From NCBI RefSeq assembly GCF_016907545.1, contig NZ_JAFBCD010000001.1:62001-126000 (forward strand): a stretch of 64,000 bases of DNA, written 5' to 3'. The stretch is from Paenarthrobacter ilicis (GTDB lineage: Bacteria > Actinomycetota > Actinomycetes > Actinomycetales > Micrococcaceae). Positions within the stretch are counted from its first letter, which is position 1; every line of letters starts with the position of its first letter. Below are positions 33,956 to 42,475 of this stretch, piece by piece. A program made the position numbers and the translations under genes. Below the pieces are notes generated by a model. The model was not told the origin of the DNA, did not search any database, and saw only the letters and a program-made list of their open reading frames with translations.

Positions 33956-35013
33956 CCGGCTCCGTGTCCGGGGGCCACTTCTTCGCCGGCCTTGACCGGT
34001 CCCGGAGGAGTGCCGTCACCGAACGGACGGCCGCCCAGTGACTCACGGCCATGGTCGGTCAGCCAGCCGGACAGGTCCGGGCCTCCAGGGACGATCTGCG
34101 TGGGATTAATATCCTCGTGCACTATGTAGTAGTGCTGCTTGATCTGCACGAAGTCCGTGGTGTCGCCGAATCCAGGAGTCTGGAACAGGTCCCGGGCGTA
34201 GGCCCACAGAGCAGGCATTTCGCTGAGTTTGTTGCGGTTGCACTTGAAGTGGCCGTGGTAAACGGCGTCGAAGCGGGCCAGGGTGGTGAACAGCCGCACG
34301 TCAGCCTCGGTGATGGTGTCTCCCACCAGGTAGCGCTGGTGCGTGAGCCGTTCCTCCAACCAGTCCATGGCGGTCCACAACCGGGCATAGGCGGCGTCAT
34401 AGGCCTCCTGGGAGCCGGCAAAGCCACACCGGTACACGCCGTTGTTGACCTCGGTGAACACCCGCTTGTTGACGGTGTCGATTTCTTCCCGCAGGTGCTC
34501 AGGGTAGAGCTGCGGAGCTCCCGGCCGGTGGTATTCCTTCCATTCGGAGGAGAAGTCCAGGGTGATTTGCGGGAAGTTGTTGGTGACTACCTCTCCGCTG
34601 GGGATATCCACCAGCGCAGGAACGGTGATCCCACGCGGGTAGTCCGGGAAGCGGCGGAAGAAGGCCTCCTGGAGGCGCTCGATCCCCAGCACTGGATCCT
34701 TGCCGTCCGGGTCCAGGTCAAAAGTCCATGAGCGGGCGTCATGGGTGGGGCCGGGCTGCCCCAGGCTGATAACGTCTTCAAGTCCCAAAAGCCTCCGGAC
34801 AATCACCGTGCGGTTGGCCCAGGGACAGGCGCGGGCTGCCACCAGCCGGTAACGCCCGGGTTCCACCGGCCAGCCAGGCTCACCATTCGGCCCGGGAGCA
34901 CCGCTGCGCGTGATGCGGTCCTCAATGTAATTGGTGTCCCGGGTGAACTCATTGCCGGTGACGTAGGCGCCTTTGGTGCTGTGTTCTTCGACTTCGCTTG
35001 TCTTCCCACTCAT
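33952..35013 (-). CDS. Glutathionyl-hydroquinone reductase-like GST (YqjG/ECM4 type)
   Basis: The 353-residue protein has the Xi-class GST layout: thioredoxin-like half with RACPWANRTVIVRRLLGL, where Cys63 is the expected catalytic residue, then VVTNNFPQITLDFSSEW, and an alpha-helical half with VYRCGFAGSQEAYDAAYARLWTAMDWLEERL, YLVGDTITEADVRLFTTLARFDAVYHGHFKCN and HEDINPTQIVPGGPDL. These enzymes remove thiols from glutathionyl- (or in actinobacteria perhaps mycothiol-) hydroquinones. TAGGGT sits six bases before the ATG (leaderless). Confidence 0.9.
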   Translation of the reverse strand: MSGKTSEVEEHSTKGAYVTGNEFTRDTNYIEDRITRSGAPGPNGEPGWPVEPGRYRLVAARACPWANRTVIVRRLLGLEDVISLGQPGPTHDARSWTFDLDPDGKDPVLGIERLQEAFFRRFPDYPRGITVPALVDIPSGEVVTNNFPQITLDFSSEWKEYHRPGAPQLYPEHLREEIDTVNKRVFTEVNNGVYRCGFAGSQEAYDAAYARLWTAMDWLEERLTHQRYLVGDTITEADVRLFTTLARFDAVYHGHFKCNRNKLSEMPALWAYARDLFQTPGFGDTTDFVQIKQHYYIVHEDINPTQIVPGGPDLSGWLTDHGRESLGGRPFGDGTPPGPVKAGEEVAPGHGAG

Positions 35014-35019
35014 GGCTTC

Positions 35020-35025
35020 ACCCTA
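35020..35025 (-). promoter_or_regulatory. -10 box TAGGGT, leaderless GST start
   Basis: TAGGGT on the minus strand, six bases before the ATG at 35013. The divergent HAD gene has its own box at 35085-35090. Confidence 0.58.
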
Positions 35026-35084
35026 TGCTGCCTGCCTGGCAATGTGCCCAGCACCGGCGGAATTTGTGTGGCAGGGCGCCAAAG

Positions 35085-35090
35085 TAGACT
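35085..35090 (+). promoter_or_regulatory. -10 box TAGACT, leaderless HAD start
   Basis: TAGACT followed by six bases (GGCCTC) and the ATG at 35097; no ribosome site. Confidence 0.62.
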
Positions 35091-35096
35091 GGCCTC

Positions 35097-35906
35097 ATGC
35101 GGCTCGTAGCAAGCGACATCGACGGAACCATCCTGGGTCATGACGGGAAAATCAGCGACAGGACCATCAGGGCCTTCCAAGCCTGCCGCGACGCCGGGGT
35201 GGAGCTGGTGTTCGTGACGGGACGGCCGCCCCGCTGGCTCTACCCGCTCCAGGAACAGTTGGGACACAGCGGAATCGTGATCTGTTCCAACGGGGCTGTG
35301 GTGTGGGACCTGGAAACGGAAAGGGCCCTTCAGTCCACCGCCCTGGATGCTGCAGCGGTCTTTGAGGCCCGCCGCATCATCAAGTCCCTCCGCCCGGAGG
35401 CACTGTTCGCCGTTGAGACGCTCACGGGTTTCCAGTTGGAGCCCGGGTTCATCGAGAACGAAACCAGCGAGTTGCTGGCGCAGTTCACCCCCAAGCCGCT
35501 TGATGAGACGCTCACCGCGGATGACGCGGTGGTAAAGTTCCTGGCCGTTACCCGGAACGCTACCCCGGATGAATTCCTTGCGGAGGTCCAGCCTGCCGTG
35601 GCCCACCTGGTGAGCACCACCCACTCCGCCCCGCGCACGGCCCTGCTGGAGATGTCCGTCCCAGGGATCAACAAGGCCGTCACGCTGGCGCAATACGCAG
35701 AATCGCTGGGTATTGAGGCCGCTGACGTCATTGCCTTCGGGGACATGCCCAACGACATCGAAATGCTCCGCTGGGCCGGCCAAGGGTACGGAATGGCGAG
35801 CGGGCACCCGGACGCCATCACCGCCGCCGGGCAGTCAGCACCGCATTTCGACGACGACGGCGTAGCCCAGGTCCTCGAGGCAATGCTCACGGAGCAGCGG
35901 GTTTAG
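35097..35906 (+). CDS. Cof-type HAD-IIB phosphatase
   Basis: Sugar- or nucleotide-phosphate phosphatase of 269 residues. The motifs are DIDGTILG with the nucleophile Asp near residue 7, VFVTGRPPRWL (motif II Thr), Lys in GINKAVTLAQYAESLGI, and GDMPNDIEMLRWAGQGYGMASGHPDAI (motif IV). A cap domain lies at about 80-190. Substrate unknown. Confidence 0.9.
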   Translation: MRLVASDIDGTILGHDGKISDRTIRAFQACRDAGVELVFVTGRPPRWLYPLQEQLGHSGIVICSNGAVVWDLETERALQSTALDAAAVFEARRIIKSLRPEALFAVETLTGFQLEPGFIENETSELLAQFTPKPLDETLTADDAVVKFLAVTRNATPDEFLAEVQPAVAHLVSTTHSAPRTALLEMSVPGINKAVTLAQYAESLGIEAADVIAFGDMPNDIEMLRWAGQGYGMASGHPDAITAAGQSAPHFDDDGVAQVLEAMLTEQRV

Positions 35907-35925
35907 CAGGCTCCTTCCGGAGGGT

Positions 35926-36792
35926 TCAGGGGTGGCGCACGCCTTCGCCCGCCAGCAAGGCGCGGTACCCCTCCTTGTAGGTGGGAAACGCGAGCTCCAC
36001 GCCCGTGGCCCGCACCAGCTTGTTGGAACAGCGCTTGTCCCCGGGTCCGGAGTCGGACGCGCCGCCAGGTGCCGCCGTCGGGGGTTCCGGGCAGTCCATT
36101 TCCGCCGCAAGGAAGCGTAGGACCTCGCCCATCTCGGCTGCGTGGTCATCCACGCCCACGTACACCCCGGCGGGCTGGTCAGCCATGGTGGTCAGGTGCA
36201 CGATCATGGCTGCAGCATCGTCACGGTGGATGCGGTTGGTGTGGCGGGGTTGCGCCGGGATGACTGCTTTGCCGGAGCGGACCTGATCGATGAGCCGCGT
36301 GCGGCCGGGTCCGTAGATTCCGCCAAGCCGCAGGGAAACCGGCGCTGTTGCGGTTCCCTTGGTCCGGTTGAACAGCAGCTGCTCCGTTTCCACCAGCACC
36401 TGGCCGCTGAAGCGCGTGGGCTCCGTGGGAGTGGACTCGTCCACCACAGCCCCGCCCGAATCCCTGTAGACAGCCGTTGACGAAACAAAGAGAATGCGGC
36501 GCGGCTCCAGGCCTTGCCGCTCCAACGCGTCCAACACGTTGCGTGTGCCGTCCAGGTACGCCGCGCGGTAGGCCTCCTCGGTGGACGAATCAGCGGCAAT
36601 GGCCACCACAACAATGTCCACATCTGAGGGAAGCTCCGGGAGTTCCTGCGACAGATCAGCGCGGAGGCCCTCAATCTCCGGGGGCAGCTTTTCGGGCGAG
36701 CGGCGCAAGCCAACCACCCGGTGCCCGGCGGCGGCATAACGGAGTCCTGCTTCAGTTCCGAGGTCGCCGCAACCGGCAATCAACACAGTCAT
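35926..36792 (-). CDS. NAD-dependent epimerase/dehydratase-like protein (atypical SDR)
   Basis: The 288-residue protein begins TVLIAGCGDLGTEAGLRYAAAGHRVVGLRRSPEKL, a dinucleotide-binding loop GCGDLGTE, and contains LFVSSTAVYRDSGGAVVDESTP, RLGGIYGPGRTRLIDQVRSG and RIHRDDAAAMI, as in YeeZ-like atypical SDRs. The usual Tyr-x3-Lys pair is not clear, which fits this group. GAAACT lies six bases before the ATG, so a leaderless start is possible. The C-terminal helix is complete. Role unknown. Confidence 0.85.
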   Translation of the reverse strand: MTVLIAGCGDLGTEAGLRYAAAGHRVVGLRRSPEKLPPEIEGLRADLSQELPELPSDVDIVVVAIAADSSTEEAYRAAYLDGTRNVLDALERQGLEPRRILFVSSTAVYRDSGGAVVDESTPTEPTRFSGQVLVETEQLLFNRTKGTATAPVSLRLGGIYGPGRTRLIDQVRSGKAVIPAQPRHTNRIHRDDAAAMIVHLTTMADQPAGVYVGVDDHAAEMGEVLRFLAAEMDCPEPPTAAPGGASDSGPGDKRCSNKLVRATGVELAFPTYKEGYRALLAGEGVRHP

Positions 36793-36913
36793 GACCCTAG
36801 TTTCGCAGCAGTTTGGCTGTCACCGACTTCCCAGCCTCCATACAACCGGCGTTCATCTTGCGTCCGTAGGCTTTCAGCCACGGACCGGTTAGCTGGAAGA
36901 TGCAGGGGAAATC

Positions 36914-37162
36914 ATGGCCAAGCGCAGGATCAATGACTTCACCACGGCGCCTTTGCGGCGCGTGGAACCGGATCACCACTGGCGCTCGCTGAGGCAGGGT
37001 GACCGCGTCAACGTGACGCTCACCCCGGGCTTCGAGTCCACGGGCGTGATTGACGATGTCACCGGCGACGCCAGTGCAGTGTGGGTGGAGCTCGACGGCG
37101 GCCGCGGCCGCACGTTGGTGCACATCAGCGACGGCGTGGCGATAGTTCCGCACGACTCCTGA
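36914..37162 (+). CDS. Small conserved-looking hypothetical protein
   Basis: Not recognised. An 82-residue product with a basic start (AKRRINDFTTAPLRRVEPDHHW) and a compact beta-rich body (LRQGDRVNVTLTPGFESTGVIDDVTGDASAVWVELDGGRGRTLVHISDGVAIV) that looks like a small barrel of the SH3/KOW-like kind. A GGGGAA site precedes the ATG and the composition is that of a real gene. It precedes the GDPD gene by 39 bases. Confidence 0.7.
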   Translation: MAKRRINDFTTAPLRRVEPDHHWRSLRQGDRVNVTLTPGFESTGVIDDVTGDASAVWVELDGGRGRTLVHISDGVAIVPHDS

Positions 37163-37189
37163 CGCAGTTCCGCAGTGATGGGGGTGGGC

Positions 37190-37195
37190 TACGCT
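37190..37195 (+). promoter_or_regulatory. -10 box TACGCT, leaderless GDPD start
   Basis: TACGCT followed by six bases and the GTG at 37202. This favours the GTG over the ATG at 37178, which would lie upstream of the box. Confidence 0.58.
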
Positions 37196-37201
37196 ACGGG
37201 T

Positions 37202-37981
37202 GTGACGCTGCCCTATTTCCTCCGTAAAGACGGTTCGCGGGGTCCCTTGGCCTTCGCCCACCGTGGATTTTCCCTGGATGGCCTGGAGAATTCCATGGCC
37301 GCCTTCCGCGCTGCAGTGGACCTGGGGACCGTGCACCTGGAAACCGATGTGCACACCACTTCTGACGACGTTCTTGTGGTCTTCCACGACTCTTCCTTGG
37401 ACCGCGTGACCGATTCCGTGGGAACCATTTCCTCGCTGACCGCAGCCGAGGTTGCCACGGCGCGGATCGGCGGCGTGGAATCCGTGCCCACGTTTGATGA
37501 ACTTGTTGCGGCATTCCCGCAGGCCCGGTTCAACCTGGACGTCAAGGACTGGAATTCGGTGGCTCCCTTGGCTGCGGCCATTGAGAAGCACGGAATTTAT
37601 GACCGGGTGTTGGTCACCAGTTTCTCCGACCGCCGGCGACGGGCTGTCCTCCGTCGGTTGTCCCGCCGGGTCGCTTCTTCGGCCGGCAGCCTGGTGACCG
37701 CTGTGTTCGTGCTCCTTGGCCCCGTGCTTCCGGTTCCCTTGGCACGGAAGCTGCTGTCCGGCGTCGACGTTTTCCAGGTGCCCGTCCGCTACGGCAAGCT
37801 GCCGGTGGTGACGCCCGCGTTCATTCAGCGCGCCCACGGCCTGGGGTTGGACGTACACGTGTGGACCATCAACGAGCCTGCAGAGATGGACCGGCTCCTG
37901 GACCTGGGTGTGGACGGGCTGGTTTCGGATCGACTGGATCTGCTCAAGGAAGTCCTGATCCGCCGCGGCGAGTGGCTCTAA
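37202..37981 (+). CDS. Glycerophosphodiester phosphodiesterase
   Basis: Hydrolyses glycerophosphodiesters to glycerol-3-phosphate and alcohol. From the GTG at 37202 the product has 259 residues. Visible catalytic motifs are LAFAHRGFSLDGLENSMAAF (His and the HRG-x-EN pattern), HLETDVHTTSDDVLVVFHDSSLDRVTD (metal Glu/Asp and second His), and NLDVKDWNS. The end HVWTINEPAEMDRLLDLGVDGLVSDRLDLL is typical. No signal peptide, so probably cytosolic. Confidence 0.9.
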   Translation: MTLPYFLRKDGSRGPLAFAHRGFSLDGLENSMAAFRAAVDLGTVHLETDVHTTSDDVLVVFHDSSLDRVTDSVGTISSLTAAEVATARIGGVESVPTFDELVAAFPQARFNLDVKDWNSVAPLAAAIEKHGIYDRVLVTSFSDRRRRAVLRRLSRRVASSAGSLVTAVFVLLGPVLPVPLARKLLSGVDVFQVPVRYGKLPVVTPAFIQRAHGLGLDVHVWTINEPAEMDRLLDLGVDGLVSDRLDLLKEVLIRRGEWL

Positions 37982-37988
37982 ACCCGCC

Positions 37989-38044
37989 CCTCTCTCACAT
38001 CCCGTCGGTTTTCCTGCAGTTCCTCTCTCACATCCCGTCGGTTT
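37989..38044 (+). repeat. Intergenic direct repeat CTCTCTCACATCCCG (two copies)
   Basis: The 23-base unit beginning CCTCTCTCACATCCCGTCGG and ending TTT occurs at 37989-38011 and 38022-38044. The second copy contains the stop codon and last codons of the leftward GH2 gene. Related copies are at 48883-48990. Confidence 0.88.
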
Positions 38045-39857
38045 CGATGGCGGCCGGACGTTGTTGCGTTGCCCGGAGCCGGTCCAGATCAAACTTGGTG
38101 CCCCGGTCAAAGGTGAAAATGCCATTCTTTTCCTGGAACACATCCGTCAATTGGGTGTAGCAGTAGCCAAACATGTCCGGATTACTGAGCAGCACCTGGC
38201 ACAGGCCATCAAAGCGTGCGTAAAACTCCTCCACGCTGCCCACGCGCTGACCGTAGCCCCAAGAACTTTCGACGTCGGTGCCCGCCGCCTCTGCGGCCTG
38301 GCGCGCTTCCGCCTCGTTCCACCAGATCCCGCCAAACTCGGAGACGAAATACGGCTGGCCGGCGTACGGAACCGAGTATTCCTGGCCGTCATCCTTCCGG
38401 TTGATGTAGGGCTTGCCATCGGCAAGTCCCTGCTGCTCAACGCGGAAGCGTTCAGGCTCCTGCTCATAGGAGTGGGAGTCGTAGATGTCCGTCTCCCGGA
38501 TCCTGTGCGCGTACCCTGAGGCATCGATGACGGGACGGGTGGGATCGGCCAGCTTGGTGGCCAGAAACATGGCTTGGGTAACGTCGTCCAGAACCGTCAG
38601 GCGATCGTGCAGCACCTGGTGGGTCTCATTCAGTGGGCACCAACCGATGATGGAGGGGTGGTTGATGTCCCGCATGAGTACTTCCAGCCACTGGGCCACA
38701 AAGCTGGCGGTGGGCTGCTGGTTGTGGCCCACTGTTCCACCGCCTGACACACCCCAATCTCCGAATTCCCCCCACACCAGATACCCCAACCGGTCTGCGT
38801 GGTAGAGGAAACGCTCCTCAAAAACCTTTTGGTGCAGCCGGGCCCCGTTGAACCCCGCAGACATGGACAGCTGGATGTCCCGGACCAAGGCGGCATCGTC
38901 CGGCGAGGTCATGAGGGATTCGGGCCAGTAACCCTGATCAAGGACAAGCCGTTGGAAGACAGGCTTGCCGTTGATGCGGACCATTTTGCCGTCCAACGCG
39001 ATGGAGCGCACTGCGGTGTAACTGCTGACGTGGTCCACCACCGCGCCCTCACCTTCCCGCACTGTGACCTCGAGGTCGTAGAGGAAGGGGTCATCGATGG
39101 ACCAGGGGCGGAGTGATTCCTCCGGGATGCTGAGGTGCAGGACCGGGGTCAGGTCCAGATCCGCCCTTCCCTGTGCCTCAACAGTTGCACCGGCGCCGCT
39201 GAGCACGGCTGTGATGGTGTGCCCAGCCTTGTTCCGGCTCAGGGGTACCTCCACGCTGATGCTCGACGCGGCCAGATTGGGGGTCATCGTGAGCCGCCTG
39301 ATGTGGACCTCGGGGACGGCCTCCATCCACACTGTCTGCCAGATCCCCGTGGTGCGCGTGTACTGGCAGTGTGTGTTGTTGTACCAGGTTGCCTGCTTGC
39401 CCCGCGCTTGCATCCCATGCCGGGAATCACGCGCCCGGACCACAACCACGGCTTCACCACCGGGTTCCACCACTCCTGCGAGGTTCGCGGTAAACTGTGT
39501 GAACCCGCCCCGATGCCGGGCTACCTCAACACCGTTGACCCACACCGTGGCATCGTGGTCCACAGCGCCGAAGTGAAGCAGGACCGTTGAGCCGGCCCAA
39601 TCGGCGGGGATATCCACGGTCCGGCGGTACCACACGGCTTCCATGAAATCCACGTTTTCGATCCCGGAAAGCGCCGACTCAGGTGCGAAAGGAACCAGAA
39701 TCTCGCTGGCGAGTTGGCGCGTGGCGAGGCCGCGCTCCCACCCCGAGTCACCGGCGTCGATCTCAAATTCCCAGGTGCCGTTGAGGTTCATCCACTTGTC
39801 GCGAACCAATTGCGGGCGGGGGTGCTCGGGCTTCGGGATAGTGCGTGGATCAGCCAA
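38028..39857 (-). CDS. Glycoside hydrolase family 2 protein (beta-galactosidase/glucuronidase type)
   Basis: A 609-residue GH2 enzyme: N-terminal sugar-binding jelly roll (about 15-190; LNGTWEFEIDAGDSGWERG, AVWYRRTVDIPADW, FGAVDHDATVWVNGVEVARHRGGFT), Ig-like domain (about 195-290) and catalytic barrel. The acid/base Glu is in IIGWCPLNETHQ and the nucleophile Glu in PYFVSEFGGIWW. No signal peptide, so cytosolic. I use a TTG start at 39857 because AAAAGGAG precedes it; upstream codons give an unrelated sequence. The C-terminal residues and stop lie inside an intergenic repeat. Exact sugar unknown. Confidence 0.9.
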   Translation of the reverse strand: MADPRTIPKPEHPRPQLVRDKWMNLNGTWEFEIDAGDSGWERGLATRQLASEILVPFAPESALSGIENVDFMEAVWYRRTVDIPADWAGSTVLLHFGAVDHDATVWVNGVEVARHRGGFTQFTANLAGVVEPGGEAVVVVRARDSRHGMQARGKQATWYNNTHCQYTRTTGIWQTVWMEAVPEVHIRRLTMTPNLAASSISVEVPLSRNKAGHTITAVLSGAGATVEAQGRADLDLTPVLHLSIPEESLRPWSIDDPFLYDLEVTVREGEGAVVDHVSSYTAVRSIALDGKMVRINGKPVFQRLVLDQGYWPESLMTSPDDAALVRDIQLSMSAGFNGARLHQKVFEERFLYHADRLGYLVWGEFGDWGVSGGGTVGHNQQPTASFVAQWLEVLMRDINHPSIIGWCPLNETHQVLHDRLTVLDDVTQAMFLATKLADPTRPVIDASGYAHRIRETDIYDSHSYEQEPERFRVEQQGLADGKPYINRKDDGQEYSVPYAGQPYFVSEFGGIWWNEAEARQAAEAAGTDVESSWGYGQRVGSVEEFYARFDGLCQVLLSNPDMFGYCYTQLTDVFQEKNGIFTFDRGTKFDLDRLRATQQRPAAIETDGM

Positions 39858-39963
39858 GAGGTCTCCTTTTGCGGGGAATTCTGCGTCTTTTACAACGTTA
39901 GAATCTTTTGCCTTGTGATGCCATGCTTGAGTCCCGGGGGTGTCGCACGCAAGGATGGGGCTT

Positions 39964-40926
39964 GTGACCCCATACCGCTTAGCCATCATTGACGATTACC
40001 AGCAAGTCTCCGGGGACTACGCCCCGTGGGATTCACTGCCCGACGACGACGTGAAGGTCAGCGTGTTCAGCGCACCGTTCGTCTCGGAAGAGCAGGCTGT
40101 GGCGGCTTTGGAGCCGTTCGACATTGTTGTGGCGATGCGGGAGCGGACCCGTTTTCCACAGACGGTGCTTGATGCCCTCCCCAACCTGAAGCTGTTGGTC
40201 ACCACGGGCATGGCCAACGCGGCGATCGACATGAAAGCGGCGGCAGAACGTGGAATCGTGGTGTGCGGGACAGGTGGATCACCTGCCGCGGCTCCCGAAC
40301 TGACGTGGGCACTGCTGTTGGCCTTCGCCAGGAATCTGCCTGTGGAGGAGAACTCGCTGCGGGCGGGTGGGTGGCAGACCGGCGTCGGCTTCGAGCTGGA
40401 AGGCAAGACCCTGGGCATCGTGGGGCTGGGCAAGATCGGTACCCGGATGGCCCGCTACGCCAACGCATTTGGGATGGATGTCCTCGCGTGGAGCCAGAAC
40501 CTTACTGCGGATGCGGCAAAGGCTGCGGGGGCCCGGAAAGTGACCAAGGAAGAGCTGTTCCGGGAATCGGACGTGGTGACCCTGCATCTGCGGTTGTCCG
40601 AGCGTTCCGAAGGGATTGTGGGCGCCAAGGAATTGCGTCTCCTGGGGCCGGAGGGCGTTCTGGTCAATACCGCCAGGGGTCCCTTGGTGGACGAGGCTGC
40701 GCTTGTTCAGGCCCTCGAGGAAGGCTGGATTCGCGGCGCCGCACTGGATGTCTTTGACGAGGAGCCGCTTCCTGCCGGGCACGCGCTGATCCATTCCCGT
40801 CGAACCGTACTGTCCCCGCATATCGGCTACGTGACCCATGAGAGCTATCGGCAGTTCTATGGCGGGGCGTTCGAGGACGTGAAGGCGTGGCTGGCGGGGG
40901 ACCCGGTGCGTGTGCTGAACGGGTAG
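39964..40926 (+). CDS. D-2-hydroxyacid dehydrogenase family protein
   Basis: NAD-dependent dehydrogenase of about 320 residues. The NAD loop is TLGIVGLGKIGTRMARYANAFGMDVLAW; NTARGPLVDEAALVQALE holds the substrate Arg, DVFDEEPLP the Glu, and LSPHIGYVTHES the catalytic His. The protein is close to phosphoglycerate/hydroxypyruvate-type dehydrogenases. The start is uncertain: GTG at 39964 (a -10-like AAGGAT seven bases before) or ATG at 39955. It is followed by a glycerate kinase 60 bases on, suggesting glyoxylate/hydroxypyruvate/glycerate metabolism. Confidence 0.88.
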   Translation: MTPYRLAIIDDYQQVSGDYAPWDSLPDDDVKVSVFSAPFVSEEQAVAALEPFDIVVAMRERTRFPQTVLDALPNLKLLVTTGMANAAIDMKAAAERGIVVCGTGGSPAAAPELTWALLLAFARNLPVEENSLRAGGWQTGVGFELEGKTLGIVGLGKIGTRMARYANAFGMDVLAWSQNLTADAAKAAGARKVTKEELFRESDVVTLHLRLSERSEGIVGAKELRLLGPEGVLVNTARGPLVDEAALVQALEEGWIRGAALDVFDEEPLPAGHALIHSRRTVLSPHIGYVTHESYRQFYGGAFEDVKAWLAGDPVRVLNG

Positions 40927-40974
40927 CTCGCACGGAACATTACGGGTCGGCAAGCGCTTTCCAGACCAAGCTGG

Positions 40975-40980
40975 CAAGAT
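40975..40980 (+). promoter_or_regulatory. -10-like box CAAGAT, possible leaderless start
   Basis: CAAGAT lies six bases before the ATG at 40987; no ribosome site is visible. Confidence 0.4.
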
Positions 40981-40986
40981 GGACCC

Positions 40987-42129
40987 ATGCGTATCCTCAT
41001 CGCCCCGGACAAGTTCAAGGGATCCCTGACCGCCGCCGAAGCCGCGTCAGCCATGGCCGAAGGAGCCCTTCGCGTCTACCCGGACGCCGTGACCACACAG
41101 TTTCCCGTGGCCGACGGCGGCGAAGGCACACTGGATGCCGCCATTGCCGCGGGTTACGAGGAGCGGAACAACGCCGTGGTGGGTCCCATCCTCAAGCCGG
41201 TGGGTGCGTCATGGGCCATCCGCAAGGACGCATTTGGCGGCGCCACAGCAGTCATTGAAACGGCCCAGGCTTCCGGATTGGAGCACATGGAGCCGACGCC
41301 CGAAAACGCCCTCCGTGCCCACAGCTACGGCTGCGGCCAGCTCATTGCAGCCGCGTTGGAAGCCGGAGCCACGGAGATTGTCCTGGGCCTGGGCGGCTCC
41401 GCGATGTCCGACGGCGGCAGTGGTGCCCTCCGCGCGTTGGGGCTCAAGCCCATTGACGCAGCCGGAAACGTGGTCCCGCTGGGCGGCGGTTCCTTGGCTG
41501 ACGTGGTCGCAGTGGATGCATCCGGGCTGGATCCGCGCCTCTCCGCTGTGAAGTTCCGCATTGCCGTGGACGTCCAAAACCCTCTGTACGGACCGGAAGG
41601 TGCCGCGTACGTTTTCGGTCCCCAGAAGGGTGCCGACGAGGACGCCGTAGAGAAGCTCGACGCCGGTCTCCGCAACTGGGCCTCGCTCCTTCGGGAAGCA
41701 ACCGGCCGGGACGTCAACATTCCGGGTGCCGGAGCAGCAGGTGGGTTCCCGGCGTCGTTCCTTGCCTACACCGAGGCCGCGCTGGAAGGCGGCTTCGCTT
41801 TGGTGGCTGGACTGACCGGGCTGGCGCAGCATTTGGGTGAGGCGGACCTGGTGATTACCGGTGAGGGGTCCATGGATGACCAATCGCTGACCGGCAAGGC
41901 TCCCATCGCGTTGGCCGATGCAGCCAGCGTGCACGGAATCCCAGTGGTGGCCGTCGCCGGACGGATCACGGTGACACCGGAGGACCTGGCCAAGCACGGC
42001 ATTGTGGCAGCGGCGCAGCTTTTGGATGTGGCGCAGCGCAAGGATGGTGTTCCGGATGTGGCTGATGCCGTGGCCAACGCCGCGAAGTACCTGGCGTGGG
42101 CTACCAGTCAGGTACTTGAAGGCGCGTAA
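40987..42129 (+). CDS. Glycerate kinase (GlxK/GarK family)
   Basis: Phosphorylates D-glycerate, probably to 2-phosphoglycerate. The 380 residues have the family start MRILIAPDKFKGSLTAAEAA, FPVADGGEGTLDA, EIVLGLGGSAMSDGGSGALRALG, GAAGGFPASFLA and DLVITGEGSMDDQSLTGKAPIALA. Its neighbour is a 2-hydroxyacid dehydrogenase that could supply glycerate from hydroxypyruvate or tartronate semialdehyde. In enteric bacteria such kinases end the galactarate/glycolate pathways; the galactarate dehydratase of this window is 31 kb away. Confidence 0.92.
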   Translation: MRILIAPDKFKGSLTAAEAASAMAEGALRVYPDAVTTQFPVADGGEGTLDAAIAAGYEERNNAVVGPILKPVGASWAIRKDAFGGATAVIETAQASGLEHMEPTPENALRAHSYGCGQLIAAALEAGATEIVLGLGGSAMSDGGSGALRALGLKPIDAAGNVVPLGGGSLADVVAVDASGLDPRLSAVKFRIAVDVQNPLYGPEGAAYVFGPQKGADEDAVEKLDAGLRNWASLLREATGRDVNIPGAGAAGGFPASFLAYTEAALEGGFALVAGLTGLAQHLGEADLVITGEGSMDDQSLTGKAPIALADAASVHGIPVVAVAGRITVTPEDLAKHGIVAAAQLLDVAQRKDGVPDVADAVANAAKYLAWATSQVLEGA

Positions 42130-42132
42130 GGG

Positions 42133-42381
42133 CTACTGCCGGTAGCCTTCCACTTCGCTGACCGGGCGTGCCTCGGCGTCGTCAGGGTTTCCTCCGGCTT
42201 CTTTCTTGGCCCGGCGTTGGCGCAGCAGGTCCCAGCACTGGTCCAGCTGCACTTCCAGTTGGGCCAAGCGCGCACTGCCTGCGGCGCCGTCGTCTTCGCC
42301 GGAGTTGGCCGACGCATCGCGGAGTTGGTGTTCTTCTTCCACCAGCGACTGAATGCGTTCCAGAAGGTCGTGATCGTCCAT
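42133..42381 (-). CDS. DUF2630 family protein
   Basis: An 82-residue acidic helical protein: DDHDLLERIQSLVEEEHQLRD followed by a GEDDGAAG linker, then LAQLEVQLDQCWDLLRQRRAKKEAGGNPDDA and the terminal VSEVEGYRQ, which is the characteristic end of DUF2630. AAGGAGAC precedes the ATG. Function unknown; likely a small helical coiled pair. Confidence 0.85.
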   Translation of the reverse strand: MDDHDLLERIQSLVEEEHQLRDASANSGEDDGAAGSARLAQLEVQLDQCWDLLRQRRAKKEAGGNPDDAEARPVSEVEGYRQ

Positions 42382-42463
42382 GATGTCTCCTTGGTCCGGG
42401 TGAAGCGCTGTTTGCTATTGAACGTAGTCCAGCTTTTCGGGTGCGTCTATGGGATGCGGGCGG

Positions 42464-42469
42464 CATACT
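42464..42469 (+). promoter_or_regulatory. -10 box CATACT, leaderless start
   Basis: CATACT followed by six bases (TGGGTC) and the ATG at 42476. It supports that start over an in-frame ATG nine codons upstream. Confidence 0.52.
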
Positions 42470-42475
42470 TGGGTC

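Noticed and set aside
37989..38044. Possible CRISPR-like repeat pair
   Set aside because: Only two short copies, spacing of ten bases, no array and no cas genes.
36797..38143. Minus-strand open frame of about 450 codons
   Set aside because: Shadow of the small hypothetical and GDPD genes, which carry real motifs and starts.
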